Source of the DNA: JAGOTP01 sp964567995
Lineage (GTDB): Bacteria; Patescibacteriota; Patescibacteriia; 2-12-FULL-60-25
DNA: 64,000 nt
Direction: 5' to 3'
Assembly: GCA_964567995.1 (NCBI GenBank)
Contig: CAZMOB010000002.1
Span: 62,001-126,000 of the forward strand
Shown: positions 8,807 to 17,566 of the stretch, piece after piece
Numbering within the stretch: position 1 is the stretch's first letter
Layout: each line of letters begins with the position of its first letter
Program-made: the position numbers and the translations under genes
The notes under the pieces: generated by a model
Told to the model about the DNA's origin: nothing
Database searches by the model: none
The model's input: the letters and a program-made list of their open reading frames with translations, nothing else

Positions 8807-9280
8807 ATGCCACGCACGCGCTCAGCGGCTTCGCCGCCCCCTCGACGATCCGGAACAGATCGCCCACATTCGGTTCGTCATCTGACGCAGCGAGCGACCA
8901 AGCTGACGAGCAGCACGCGGCAGACGGCACAAGCCGTTGAACAGGAGCAGTCATCTGAGGCAACTCTCGATCCCAAGCAAAAGCTGATCTTGCGCCATGC
9001 GGAGGCCCGCGCTGAACGGCATCAATCCTCTTTTGGCGGCGGTGGAATGATCCTCGTTGTTCTCACCTGTTTGGCAATCTTTGTAGGTTGGTGGGTGTTG
9101 TCCGGCTGGTTTGGGAGGTCAACGGTCGTAGCTCCGTTAGTTCCCATGGATTCTGCGAGTACTTCCACCGTCCGGTTTGCTCCAGCCAGTACTTCGACTT
9201 CAACCGCAGCCACCTCGTCGACTGAACGACGTTTGCTACTTCCTCTCACTCCCTCGACTTCAACCAAGACTCTCAAATAA
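8807..9280 (+). CDS. Small single-pass membrane protein
   Basis: About 157 residues from the ATG at 8807 (a GTG at 8765 would add 14). A basic, Ser/Pro/Arg-rich N-terminal region (PPPRRSGTDRP) is followed by a charged stretch, one transmembrane helix (MILVVLTCLAIFVGWWVLSGW, roughly residues 81-101) and a Ser/Thr/Ala-rich extracytoplasmic tail with repeated STSTS runs. No family recognised. It lies 26 bases before gyrA. A low-complexity envelope protein is the safest description. Confidence 0.65.
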   Translation: MPRTRSAASPPPRRSGTDRPHSVRHLTQRATKLTSSTRQTAQAVEQEQSSEATLDPKQKLILRHAEARAERHQSSFGGGGMILVVLTCLAIFVGWWVLSGWFGRSTVVAPLVPMDSASTSTVRFAPASTSTSTAATSSTERRLLLPLTPSTSTKTLK

Positions 9281-9306
9281 TCGTTTCACGCTTGCACTGA
9301 ATCTCT

Positions 9307-11796
9307 ATGCCCGAAGAACTTCCTCTCCCCCTCTCGATCGGACGCGTTGAAGCCTCGCCACTGGTTGAGGAAATTCAACAGTCGTTCTTGAGCTATGCCA
9401 TGTCGGTCATCGTCGACCGTGCCTTGCCGGACGTCCGCGATGGCTTGAAACCGGTGCACCGCCGCATTTTATATTCGATGTGGTCTACTGGACTACGCTC
9501 CGGGGCTCGTTTCAAGAAATGTGCCACTGTGGTTGGAGACGTGTTGGCCAAATACCACCCACACGGTGACTTGTCGGTCTACGATGCCTTAGCGCGGTTA
9601 GTTCAGGACTTTTCGATGCGTTATCCGCTCGTGCATGGGCAAGGAAACTTCGGTTCGATCGATGGAGATAGTCCGGCCGCTTATCGTTACACGGAAGCCA
9701 AACTTCGCTCGATTGCGGAAGAGCTCTTGATTGATATCGACAAGGACACAGTTGATTTTCGCGGAAACTATGACGGCTCGAACAAAGAACCAAGTGTCTT
9801 ACCTGCTAAATTACCGCAGCTGCTCTTAAACGGAACGCTCGGGATCGCCGTCGGCATGGCGACGAACATTCCTCCGCACAATTTGACGGAGCTGTGTAAT
9901 GCGACGGCTGCGTTGCTTGAGAATCCTGAGATTTCGATCGATGAACTCATGACTCATCTCACCGGTCCTGATTTTCCAACGGGCGGTATCATTTACGACA
10001 AAGAAGCGATTCGCATTGCGTATACCACGGGTCGTGGCGGCATCATCATGCGCGCCCGCACGGAAATCGAAGAGATGAAGAATGGGCAGTTCCGCATCGT
10101 CGTTTCCGAGATTCCCTACCAAGTGAACAAGGCGACATTGCTCGAAAAAGTTGCCGATTTAGTTAACGAAAAGAAGATTGAAGGCATCCGAGATTTACGT
10201 GATGAATCTAACAAAGAAGGCATCCGTATCGTGGTTGAATTGAAGAAAGACGCCTATCCGAAGAAAGTCTTGAACCAACTCTTCAAACTGACCCAGTTGC
10301 AAGATACCTTCCACGTGAATATGTTGGCGCTGGTTGATGGCATTCAGCCGCGCGTACTGACGGTCAAGAATATTTTGGAAGAGTACGTGAAGCACCGTCA
10401 GGTCGTGGTCCGTCGTCGCACGCAGTATGATCTGACACGCGCCCAGGAACGCGCGCATATTTTGGAGGGGTTGCGTATCGCTTTGTTGCACATCGACGAA
10501 ATCATTGCGACCATCAAAAAGTCTAAGGATAAGGATGAAGCCCGAGGTAATTTGATGACGAAGTTCAAGTTATCTGAACTTCAGTCGATTGCGATTTTGG
10601 AAATGCGTTTGCAGGCCTTGGCCAACCTCGAACGCTTGAAGGTTGAACAGGAGTACGAAGAAAAAATGAAGTTGATTGCTGAATTGGAAGCGATTTTGAA
10701 GTCCGAGAAGCGCATGCGCGATATCATTAAAACAGAGGTACTGGAGATTAAAGATCGGTTTGGTGATGAACGTCGCACGACACTCGTTCCGCACGCGCTT
10801 GGGGAATTCTCGATGGAGGATCTTATCCCACAAGAAGAAACGATCGTGCTGTTGACGTCCGATGGGTACGTGAAACGACTGCCGCCGGATACGTTCCGCA
10901 CCCAGCATCGTGGCGGAAAGGGTGTGGTCGGATTAGCAACGAAGGAAGATGACATGGTATCGCAGATGATCACGACGACCACGCACACCGAAATCATGTT
11001 CTTCACGAGCCGTGGCCGGGTTTTCCGGTTGAAGGCCTACGAAGTGCCGGAAGGCAGTCGGACGTCGAAAGGGCAGGCGATCGTGAACTTCTTACAGCTC
11101 GCTCCGAACGAAACGGTGACAGTGACGCTCCCGATGGACGACATCGAAGGGGAAAAGTACCTCGTCATGGTCACGAAAGGCGGGACGATTAAGAAGTGTG
11201 CTTTGGAAGAGTTTGCCAATGTGCGTCGGAGCGGCTTGATTGCCATCGGTCTGGATGAAGGGGACGATCTGATCTGGGTGAAGCCTTCCTCGGGGAGCGA
11301 TGATATCTCGCTTGTGACGCGTCAGGGGCAGTCCATCCGTTTCTCGGAAAACGATGTACGCGCTATGGGTCGGACAGCGGCTGGGGTGCGCGGTATCCGT
11401 TTGCATGACAAAGATCAGGTAGTTGGGATGGACGTCATCAATCCGACATTAGCGGACAAGGGAAAACTCGCGCTTTTTGTTGTGACAGCTAATGGCATGG
11501 GGAAACGTACAGACGTCGCTGAATACAAAACCCAAGGTCGTGGAGGAAGCGGAATCCGGACGGCTCGTGTGACTGATAAGACGGGCGGAGTGGTTGGAGC
11601 ATATATCTCGAGCGCGGATGATGAGCGTGATATCGTATTGATTTCAAAGAAGGGAATCGTCGTTCGCACGCCGTTCAAGAACACCCCGCTCTTGGGCCGC
11701 GATACACAGGGTGTCCGAATCATGCGCTTTAAGGAAGAAGGGGATACGTTGAGTACGGTGACGTTTGTGCTGCTTGATTCCGCTCCGACTGAATAA
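9307..11796 (+). CDS. gyrA: DNA gyrase subunit A
   Basis: Breakage-reunion subunit of DNA gyrase, 829 residues. Catalytic Tyr128 lies in AAYRYTEAKL (E. coli Tyr122). The C-terminal wheel carries a GyrA-box-like QHRGGKG near residue 538, supporting GyrA over ParC. In the quinolone-resistance region the sequence is HPHGDLSVYD: residue 89, equivalent to E. coli Ser83, is Leu, while Asp93 (Asp87) is kept. Leu at this place is the classic quinolone-resistance state. The gene ends at a strong hairpin terminator. Confidence 0.96.
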   Translation: MPEELPLPLSIGRVEASPLVEEIQQSFLSYAMSVIVDRALPDVRDGLKPVHRRILYSMWSTGLRSGARFKKCATVVGDVLAKYHPHGDLSVYDALARLVQDFSMRYPLVHGQGNFGSIDGDSPAAYRYTEAKLRSIAEELLIDIDKDTVDFRGNYDGSNKEPSVLPAKLPQLLLNGTLGIAVGMATNIPPHNLTELCNATAALLENPEISIDELMTHLTGPDFPTGGIIYDKEAIRIAYTTGRGGIIMRARTEIEEMKNGQFRIVVSEIPYQVNKATLLEKVADLVNEKKIEGIRDLRDESNKEGIRIVVELKKDAYPKKVLNQLFKLTQLQDTFHVNMLALVDGIQPRVLTVKNILEEYVKHRQVVVRRRTQYDLTRAQERAHILEGLRIALLHIDEIIATIKKSKDKDEARGNLMTKFKLSELQSIAILEMRLQALANLERLKVEQEYEEKMKLIAELEAILKSEKRMRDIIKTEVLEIKDRFGDERRTTLVPHALGEFSMEDLIPQEETIVLLTSDGYVKRLPPDTFRTQHRGGKGVVGLATKEDDMVSQMITTTTHTEIMFFTSRGRVFRLKAYEVPEGSRTSKGQAIVNFLQLAPNETVTVTLPMDDIEGEKYLVMVTKGGTIKKCALEEFANVRRSGLIAIGLDEGDDLIWVKPSSGSDDISLVTRQGQSIRFSENDVRAMGRTAAGVRGIRLHDKDQVVGMDVINPTLADKGKLALFVVTANGMGKRTDVAEYKTQGRGGSGIRTARVTDKTGGVVGAYISSADDERDIVLISKKGIVVRTPFKNTPLLGRDTQGVRIMRFKEEGDTLSTVTFVLLDSAPTE

Positions 11797-11813
11797 AAAA
11801 GATTTATCTTAAA

Positions 11814-11850
11814 AACACACCTGCTCTTCGGCATTGAGAGCAGGTGTGTT
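11814..11850 (+). terminator. Hairpin terminator after gyrA, overlapping the next promoter
   Basis: A 14-bp perfect stem (11814-11827 with 11837-11850) and 9-base loop, 17 bases after the gyrA stop. There is only a short T-rich tract after it, and its right arm overlaps the -35 region of the next gene. Confidence 0.7.
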
Positions 11851-11862
11851 ACGTTCTATACT
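11834..11862 (+). promoter_or_regulatory. Promoter with near-leaderless start for the 11871 gene
   Basis: TTGAGA (11834-11839), 17 bases, TATACT (11857-11862). The expected transcription start falls at about 11869, one or two bases before the ATG at 11871. Confidence 0.65.
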
Positions 11863-11870
11863 GCAATCAC

Positions 11871-14621
11871 ATGTCTCGAGAAGTAAAAACTGCAGGGAGA
11901 GAAAAAGGGCGAGAAACCATGCCTACGACCTTAACGAATGATTCGCGGTTTCAAGAACGGCGAACGTTGGAGCAGATGCTTGAAGAGAGATTAGCTTCTC
12001 TTCGAGTATCGGGAGACGACCTTCCATTTCTTGAGAAGATTGAATATACGAATAACTTGCTTCAGTTGGAAGATGGTCTTATCACGGAAGAAATTCGTCA
12101 GCGCGCACGTTGGATCGTGGACTGGGCAATACAAAAAACGCGTAGTGCGGACAGTGAGCCTCCAGAGTCTCCGGGCGCTCAAGATGGTGAGCGTGTGAGA
12201 GAGTTGTTGTTTTCCTATTCCCCCTGTGTGTTTAGTTATCTGCCGTTGCCGGATCAGATTTCTGTCTTAGCACGTGGTAGTCGGGTCGAAGCATTGCAGG
12301 GGGCACTTGTTCAACCCTTTCTAGGGGAGGTTATACAGCAGTTGAGTTTTGCTAAATCTCCAAAGAATATCTTACAAGAGTCTTGGTCAAAGACTTCTTT
12401 GAGTGACAAGCTGGATTTCATTGATTTTGCTCCTACTCTCTTTGCACAAGCGAACGCTCAAGGAGGGCGAGCCTTTGTCTGTGCTGAAGCGGTTGAGCAG
12501 TTTCTTGCAACGGTTCGAGAACAAGAAGAATCCTTTTTTGTTCAGATGCTCGCATCTGAGGCGAGGAGTCGAATTGAAGCGGAAACGATCCAGCCGACCG
12601 CTGGAGCTGTTTTGCGAATGGGGGATCAACGTGTTGGGAGAATGCAGGTGGATCAAGTGAGCCTGAAAGCGGAGAACGTAGCGTTAAAACGAAAGATTTT
12701 TCTAGAACAAGGAGCTGGATACACTCTACGACGTGTGAGTCGTGATGCTGTGGGAGCGTTTGATCATGCAGCAATTCCACAGAGGTATATTTCATTATCG
12801 CAGCAAGAGGAAGCCCTTTTACCAGAATCTATGGTTGATACAAACGCGCTTGAGCAGGTCGAGCGCCGACTAAGTCATTCGGCTAGCCGCTTCAGACCAC
12901 AAGTGAAATGGGAATGTCTCATGACCATTCAGCAAAAGCTTTTACCACCAGCAGAGGCGACCGGGGCTGCTTGGGAAATGCGTTTACCGATCCTGTCTGC
13001 CGATCAATGGGATGCCTATTGGAGCCTTGAACAAGAACAACAGGGATTAGCCGATGAGATTCACCGGTTACAAGCTCTTCCCGAGACGGGAGAAGAAGAG
13101 AAGGCGCGATTAAAACAGAACATGTGGAAAAGCGCCCAAATCGATGAAGCTCTGCAGCCGCTCTCGGATCTGATTTATCGTGACCCGACTCTTCATCGAG
13201 TAATGGTTGCATTGGTGCGAGCTGTTCCTCATCTAGAACCTATTCAGTCAGTTCCTTTTGAGCAATTTGAAGAGAATCGTCGCTTGATGCCAAAAGGTGA
13301 GAAGAGGGAAATTGAAGCATCCGTCTTGTTGCAAGTGATGCATCGACCAGGCGTGCGAGAAAAACTGGAAGAGAGGATAGGTCTTTCTTTGAATATACTC
13401 TCATTGCGTGAACAGATTCAGTTCCTGTCTTTTTTGGCGCAAGCGGATTCAAAAAAGCAGCAGCAAGTCTTTCAATTGATGAAAGAATTCGGTGTTGTGG
13501 CTGCTCGGTCTTTTCTCTCTTGTGAATATGATCCTCAAATGGGAGAGGTGATTCTGGGCTTGGCAGAAGAACGTCAACCGAGTGAGGTGAAAAGAGTCTT
13601 GGACCAGTATAGCGCGCTCGTCGAACAGGTGGCAGTTTCTTCGGAGACGCTCCATGCCCAGTTCTATTCAGGAACCGAGGGAAAACCTATCTCAAGAGAA
13701 GTGTTTGAAGATTCGCTCCTGGCACGTGCAAAACAATTATTAACACGCGCGGCGAAGGAAAAAGAGGTTGCTATGGAGCGCGTTCTCGAAGGTTATACGG
13801 AGGACTTGTCCGTGTTTGTGAGTTTATTTAAATCCGTATTCAAAGGAACTCATGTACGCGTTCCTTTTGAAGCAATCCGGGGATTATCGATTGAATCTGT
13901 TTCACTACGGCAGCTCGACCCGGAAAAGAGACGTTCTCTCTACGAAGAGTTGCGACCATTGGTGGAAGAAAATTGGACACGCCCGGATACCGCTGCCGGT
14001 CCCGGAGTTTTGAAGCGTTTTCAGGAGGTGTTTACGAATGAACAGAAGGATTCCACGTTTTTCCTCTTGAGACGTGAGGCCGAAATCGTCGCCTGTGTGC
14101 GCTTTGATGCCCGTCCAGATTTAGGGGAGACGGCTGTCTATGCCGGTTCATTAAACGTGTCCAAATCATTCCAAGACTCCGGGATTGGGGGAGCGTTCGT
14201 GCGCGAAATGGTGGAATATCAGATTGGTGAGAAGGAGCTCTACGCCGATGTACTAGCGGCAGATGCCGTCGGGAGTTTTTATGTGGAGGAGTTAGGTTGT
14301 GTGATTGATGGCGTAAAGCGCCCCGTTGAGGGTGGAGGCCCGTTCTTCTCTCTTCATCGTTCTAAGGAATTGAATAGACAGTTGAAAACAAAGAATGAAC
14401 AGATCCATCTTGTTGGAGAAGGGAAGGTTTCGGCTGCGTTTGATCTGCCAGCTCAAAAAGAGACATTTCTTGGTTGGGTTGAAGCGGTCACCAGAGAAAA
14501 ACAGCTCGTCACCCACTATCAAATCTCTCGTGGTACGGCAGGCAGTGAGCGTCGTTTTTTGATGGCTGAACCCGCTCCAGTGAGACAGACTACTTCGGCT
14601 TCGTTGTCGAAGGCGGCATAG
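11871..14621 (+). CDS. Large helical protein with C-terminal GNAT acetyltransferase-like domain
   Basis: About 916 residues from the ATG at 11871; an alternative ATG lies at 11919. Residues 1 to about 660 are mostly helical and Glu/Gln-rich and match nothing I recognise. Around residues 710-820 is a GNAT-like fold: a strand with FFLLRREAEIVACVRFDARP, then SLNVSKSFQDSGIGGAFVREM, where the QDSGIGGA loop resembles the acetyl-CoA pyrophosphate-binding motif QxxGxG/A, then YVEELGCV. No signal peptide is present. Acetyl transfer to an unknown substrate is an inference. The last 32 bases overlap the converging TrmB gene. Confidence 0.65.
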   Translation: MSREVKTAGREKGRETMPTTLTNDSRFQERRTLEQMLEERLASLRVSGDDLPFLEKIEYTNNLLQLEDGLITEEIRQRARWIVDWAIQKTRSADSEPPESPGAQDGERVRELLFSYSPCVFSYLPLPDQISVLARGSRVEALQGALVQPFLGEVIQQLSFAKSPKNILQESWSKTSLSDKLDFIDFAPTLFAQANAQGGRAFVCAEAVEQFLATVREQEESFFVQMLASEARSRIEAETIQPTAGAVLRMGDQRVGRMQVDQVSLKAENVALKRKIFLEQGAGYTLRRVSRDAVGAFDHAAIPQRYISLSQQEEALLPESMVDTNALEQVERRLSHSASRFRPQVKWECLMTIQQKLLPPAEATGAAWEMRLPILSADQWDAYWSLEQEQQGLADEIHRLQALPETGEEEKARLKQNMWKSAQIDEALQPLSDLIYRDPTLHRVMVALVRAVPHLEPIQSVPFEQFEENRRLMPKGEKREIEASVLLQVMHRPGVREKLEERIGLSLNILSLREQIQFLSFLAQADSKKQQQVFQLMKEFGVVAARSFLSCEYDPQMGEVILGLAEERQPSEVKRVLDQYSALVEQVAVSSETLHAQFYSGTEGKPISREVFEDSLLARAKQLLTRAAKEKEVAMERVLEGYTEDLSVFVSLFKSVFKGTHVRVPFEAIRGLSIESVSLRQLDPEKRRSLYEELRPLVEENWTRPDTAAGPGVLKRFQEVFTNEQKDSTFFLLRREAEIVACVRFDARPDLGETAVYAGSLNVSKSFQDSGIGGAFVREMVEYQIGEKELYADVLAADAVGSFYVEELGCVIDGVKRPVEGGGPFFSLHRSKELNRQLKTKNEQIHLVGEGKVSAAFDLPAQKETFLGWVEAVTREKQLVTHYQISRGTAGSERRFLMAEPAPVRQTTSASLSKAA

Positions 14622-15300
14622 CTAGGTTCCAGAGAGTTTCAAACTGAAGACGCTGCAGCTTTGCGACTCGGTCATTTTCAATGATAAACGCAATTAATTT
14701 GTCTGGCTGTAGTGTGTAGAAGGCGATTTTATCGTCATACAGTTCTGTGATGACTTGGAATCCAGAAGATAAAGAAGCTAAGAGACGAACATCTGTTACC
14801 GCATTGATCGAACGGAGGGCTCGTCCAGACATATCGCCATCCGCCGGTATCAAAATACGTTTTTTCACTCCTTGGGCGATCCGTTTCTTCACATAGAGCT
14901 GATTGAGTTCTGCGAGGGGCCCGTTGATTGCAGAGGGATCACTGATCGTAAGGATCTCGGTTTTTGCGTTCAATGAGTCGAAGAGTGCTTGGGATGCGCC
15001 TTCGATTCCTTCAAAAACTTGCATGGCTGGTTTGCCTGTAGAAAGCCGGAACAGGGAAGTAAGTTGAGGAAGAGTCCCTTGGAAGGCTGTTTGTAATCGA
15101 GCCGCTGCTTCTTGTTTTCGTTGAAGGAGTCCATATAGCTCTGCGGGATCGACAGCCTCGTATGTCTGAAATTTTCCAATCTCCTTGAGAACGACTAACC
15201 GTTTTTCGCTTAATTGCTGCAAGACGTTATAGACATTCCCACGCCCTAAGCCTGATGGTTCAACCAAATCCGCCGGTTTGGTAGGGCCTTTTTCGAGCAA
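14590..15300 (-). CDS. TrmB-family transcriptional regulator (start unclear)
   Basis: A winged-helix TrmB regulator. The DNA-binding part is DLVEPSGLGRGNVYNVLQQLSEKRLVV; the C-terminal half has the TrmB/phospholipase D-like sensing region (AKTEILTISDPSAI, KKRILIPADGD). The first usable start is TTG at 15300, but the frame upstream clearly encodes the usual TrmB opening (LLELGLSANEALVYEL) down to a TAA near 15397, with no ATG/GTG/TTG in frame. Either a rare start codon is used or an indel separates it from an ATG at 15388. It converges with and overlaps the preceding gene by 32 bases. An inverted repeat in its promoter suggests autoregulation. Confidence 0.8.
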   Translation of the reverse strand: MLEKGPTKPADLVEPSGLGRGNVYNVLQQLSEKRLVVLKEIGKFQTYEAVDPAELYGLLQRKQEAAARLQTAFQGTLPQLTSLFRLSTGKPAMQVFEGIEGASQALFDSLNAKTEILTISDPSAINGPLAELNQLYVKKRIAQGVKKRILIPADGDMSGRALRSINAVTDVRLLASLSSGFQVITELYDDKIAFYTLQPDKLIAFIIENDRVAKLQRLQFETLWNLAMPPSTTKPK

Positions 15301-15386
15301 TAGCTCATAGACTAAGGCTTCATTCGCTGATAGCCCAAGTTCAAGAAGAAGCGGGAAGCGAAGAGGATAAAGTCCTATATATCCCC

Positions 15387-15414
15387 ATTGTACCCCTTAA
15401 TGCCAAATTGTAAA
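15387..15414 (-). promoter_or_regulatory. Promoter of the TrmB gene
   Basis: On the - strand TTTACA (15409-15414), 16 bases, TACAAT (15387-15392). It diverges from the island promoter at 15480-15508. Confidence 0.5.
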
Positions 15415-15419
15415 TGGCA
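15401..15419. promoter_or_regulatory. Inverted-repeat operator candidate TGCCA-N9-TGGCA
   Basis: A near-palindrome, TGCCAAATTGTAAATGGCA, overlapping the -35 box of the TrmB gene. Its position suggests a site for TrmB autoregulation, and it is close enough to the divergent island promoter to influence it. Inference only. Confidence 0.45.
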
Positions 15420-15479
15420 AAATGTGCATAAGTAAATTAGCTTAATATAGCTAAATAATGTAAAAATGACTATAAAAGC

Positions 15480-15508
15480 TTGACAGAATTATAAAACAAT
15501 GTTATTCT
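15480..15508 (+). promoter_or_regulatory. Strong promoter at the head of the GC-rich island
   Basis: TTGACA (15480-15485), 17-base spacer, TATTCT (15503-15508), in an AT-rich region. It points right into about 0.95 kb without convincing coding sequence. Confidence 0.75.
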
Positions 15509-15514
15509 ATTCTC

Positions 15515-16475
15515 ATCAAGCTGAAACACCCGAGAAGACGCAACGCTTTAGCACGGACGAACCTTACAGACACCTACTACCATTCGAGAGAGCCCTGGCG
15601 CAGACGCTAGGGGAGTGGTCCAACCTCAACTGCCTAACCAGCGGAAGGGAACGGATCCTCGACTCCATCGGATCAGTTCTTTTCCGTCTGTTGGCGTTTC
15701 TCGGATTCAAGAGCATGTGAACCCGGCGGGTTTCATCTCCTCTTGGTTCTAGAGCTACGGCTTCAAGAGCCAGTCGTCCTTTTCATAAGTTTCTTTGCCC
15801 TTCTTTCAAAAGGGCTGATGACGAGGCGTAGGATCACTTGCTGCAAGGCGAGGATCAAACAAGGACGTCATCCTCAAGAGTAGCTACCTTGTAGTATCGA
15901 GTGCGTCCTTGGATCAAGATCGAAAGATCAGTGGTCCATGGGACAGTCGTTATTACTTGAGAGAGCGTTGGTGATTGGTTGCCAATCACAGACGAAACAA
16001 GGAGTAATGCGAAACTTCGACAACTCAACTGCTTGAACGGATCACTTACATACGTGGTCCGCTGAAGCAGCGCCCTTCGATCGGATTCCTGAATCTCTAT
16101 CGTTCTTTGATGAGAGTCGAAAATTTGGGAATCGAATCGAGGGGCGAAGAATTGAGGCGACGTCTTCCGCAAGAAGCGAATCAAATCAGTTTAGCTTTTC
16201 AACGCCTCCACTGCGTCAGTGTGGTCGGTCCTTTCCGGATCGTTGCTTTACTGAAAGGTAAAGAAAAAAGATCGAGTAGCGCGAGTGCGCTGGGAAGAGA
16301 TCAACGTCGAGACGCGAAAGCTGAGACGAGATCTTGATTGCCCTCTGTTTGCTGGAGAATGCTTCTCTGGTGGATAGAAAAAGATCCGGTTGGCCGCGTG
16401 AGAGGCTCGGTGTTTAAAACACACCGTCGAGACGCAGTTGTGACCCGCGAGGGGCAAACGCTGCGGATAAAGACA
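15515..16475 (+). ncRNA. Candidate long structured RNA or leader upstream of the island genes
   Basis: No credible gene is seen on either strand for about 960 bases after a strong promoter. Many hairpins are visible. A long-range helix joins 15530-15544 with 15690-15704 (CCGAGAA/TTCTCGG, ACGC/GCGT, AAC/GTT). A stem 15740-15745 with 15764-15769 encloses AGC-TACG-GCT, a cUACGg tetraloop. GCCCTT/AAGGGC spans 15797-15815, and GATGACG pairs with CGTCATC (15817-15872). GATC-GAAA-GATC (15918-15929) has a GNRA loop. GTGATTGG/CCAATCAC lies at 15971-15989 and GGATCAC/GTGGTCC at 16039-16060. The words CTCAACTG (15625 and 16024) and GTCGAGACGC (about 16306 and 16425) each occur twice. It could be a free ncRNA, a long 5' leader, or decayed genes; the tetraloops favour RNA. 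Confidence 0.5.
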
Positions 16476-17357
16476 ATGACGATCAACGTGCGCGACCTCC
16501 GCTTCCTCGGCATGCTCCCCGGCAACCCCGTGACGCCGCCGGAGGGGGCGACCGCGGTCAACGCGGTGCTCAGCCTCAACATGGCGCCCGACAGCCCCGG
16601 CTTCGAGGGTCAGGTGCAGACCTACCTCGAGCAGCTCGGGAACGGTGCGCGCGGGGTGACCCACCTGGCGCCCGTGGGCCAGGCGGTGGCGGCCATCGAG
16701 GTTGCCGCCGCGCTCGAGATGTTGGGGGGCATCCCCCAGCTCGCGATCGTCAACTTCGCTGACAAGCGCGTGTCGTGGTTGGACGCGAACGCGTACCGCC
16801 ACCAGACGGTGCGCTCCCGCCGGAGCGAGATCTCGCACGGCGAGGCCTTCGCGGGCTACACGGTGCTCGACGGCGCCGGTCGCGGGCTGACCGCGCTGCA
16901 GCTCACCGAGCTCGCGGCGAAGATCGGTGTGCCGGAGACCGACATCCGCGTCATCAGCGTCTCCATGGGCCAGGTCGACCTGTCGTCCGCCGAGTCGGCG
17001 ACGGCGGGCATGACCGACAAGCTCCTCACGACGGGCCTCACGGTCGAGGACTGGACCGGCAACCGCGTCCTGTTCTTGCCGGGCGGCGCCGGCATCGTCA
17101 GCCTGATCCAGGCCCTCACCATCCACGGCCTCTCCGAGGCGTGGCCGACCGTCATCCGCCTCGCACAGGACGTCGGGAAGGTCTACCACGTCGCCGAGAT
17201 CGTCCACGCGCAGAACATGCGCCAGTGGGCGGTCGGCCTCGCGGGGCACCTCGACTCGATGAAGCCGACGGTCACCCTCGCGGGCAACGTCACCGACGAC
17301 GCGCGCGGGCGCTTCGAGGCCCTCGCGCGCGAGCTCGTGGTCGACTTCCGGGGCTGA
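16476..17357 (+). CDS. GC-rich unknown protein, C-terminal part resembling Csx15-type proteins
   Basis: 293 residues from the ATG at 16476, where the GC-rich coding composition begins; an in-frame GTG/ATG-type extension upstream lies in the structured leader and is unlikely. Two similar Rossmann-like halves are suggested: THLAPVGQAVAAIEVAAALE with GGIPQLAIVNF, and LFLPGGAGIVSLIQALTIHGL with AWPTVIRLAQ. The tail KVYHVAEIVHAQNMRQWAVG recalls the ending of Csx15-like CRISPR-accessory proteins (CARF-like fold, possible ring nucleases), from memory and not tested. No cas gene or CRISPR array is in the window. No Shine-Dalgarno sequence is evident. It is the first gene behind the leader and is followed by an element with the word GCAAGCACTCGAA. 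Confidence 0.6.
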   Translation: MTINVRDLRFLGMLPGNPVTPPEGATAVNAVLSLNMAPDSPGFEGQVQTYLEQLGNGARGVTHLAPVGQAVAAIEVAAALEMLGGIPQLAIVNFADKRVSWLDANAYRHQTVRSRRSEISHGEAFAGYTVLDGAGRGLTALQLTELAAKIGVPETDIRVISVSMGQVDLSSAESATAGMTDKLLTTGLTVEDWTGNRVLFLPGGAGIVSLIQALTIHGLSEAWPTVIRLAQDVGKVYHVAEIVHAQNMRQWAVGLAGHLDSMKPTVTLAGNVTDDARGRFEALARELVVDFRG

Positions 17358-17439
17358 TCACCCTGGACTCGTAAACATCGCTTGAATTGATCCCTCAAGC
17401 TAGGTTGAAGAAAGACCACCTCAACTGAACCAATAGTTG

Positions 17440-17452
17440 GCAAGCACTCGAA
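17440..17452 (+). repeat. GCNNGCACTCGAR word after the first island gene
   Basis: GCAAGCACTCGAA, 83 bases after the preceding stop. The same word occurs at 18237, 18837, 22350 and 24910. The flanking bases can form GCTTGA/TCAAGC, GTTGA/TCAAC and CCAA/TTGG hairpins, and CCTCAACTG at 17419 repeats a word of the leader. Confidence 0.5.
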
Positions 17453-17566
17453 AAGGGCGACGCCCGAGCCAAGCAACAGCTCAGCGCCGCCCTCTTCGAT
17501 CCACTTCTTCGTCACAAGATGGAGGAATGAATCGAGGAATTAGCCTCGCAGAGAAGGAGAACATAC

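Noticed and set aside
15499..15720. 73-codon frame at the head of the leader
   Set aside because: Begins inside the promoter and crosses the paired arms of the long-range helix; no family or start signal.
15745..15758. GGTTCTAGAGCTACGG, looks like the repeat part of a Cas9 tracrRNA scaffold
   Set aside because: No cas9, no array; the bases fit a cUACGg hairpin.
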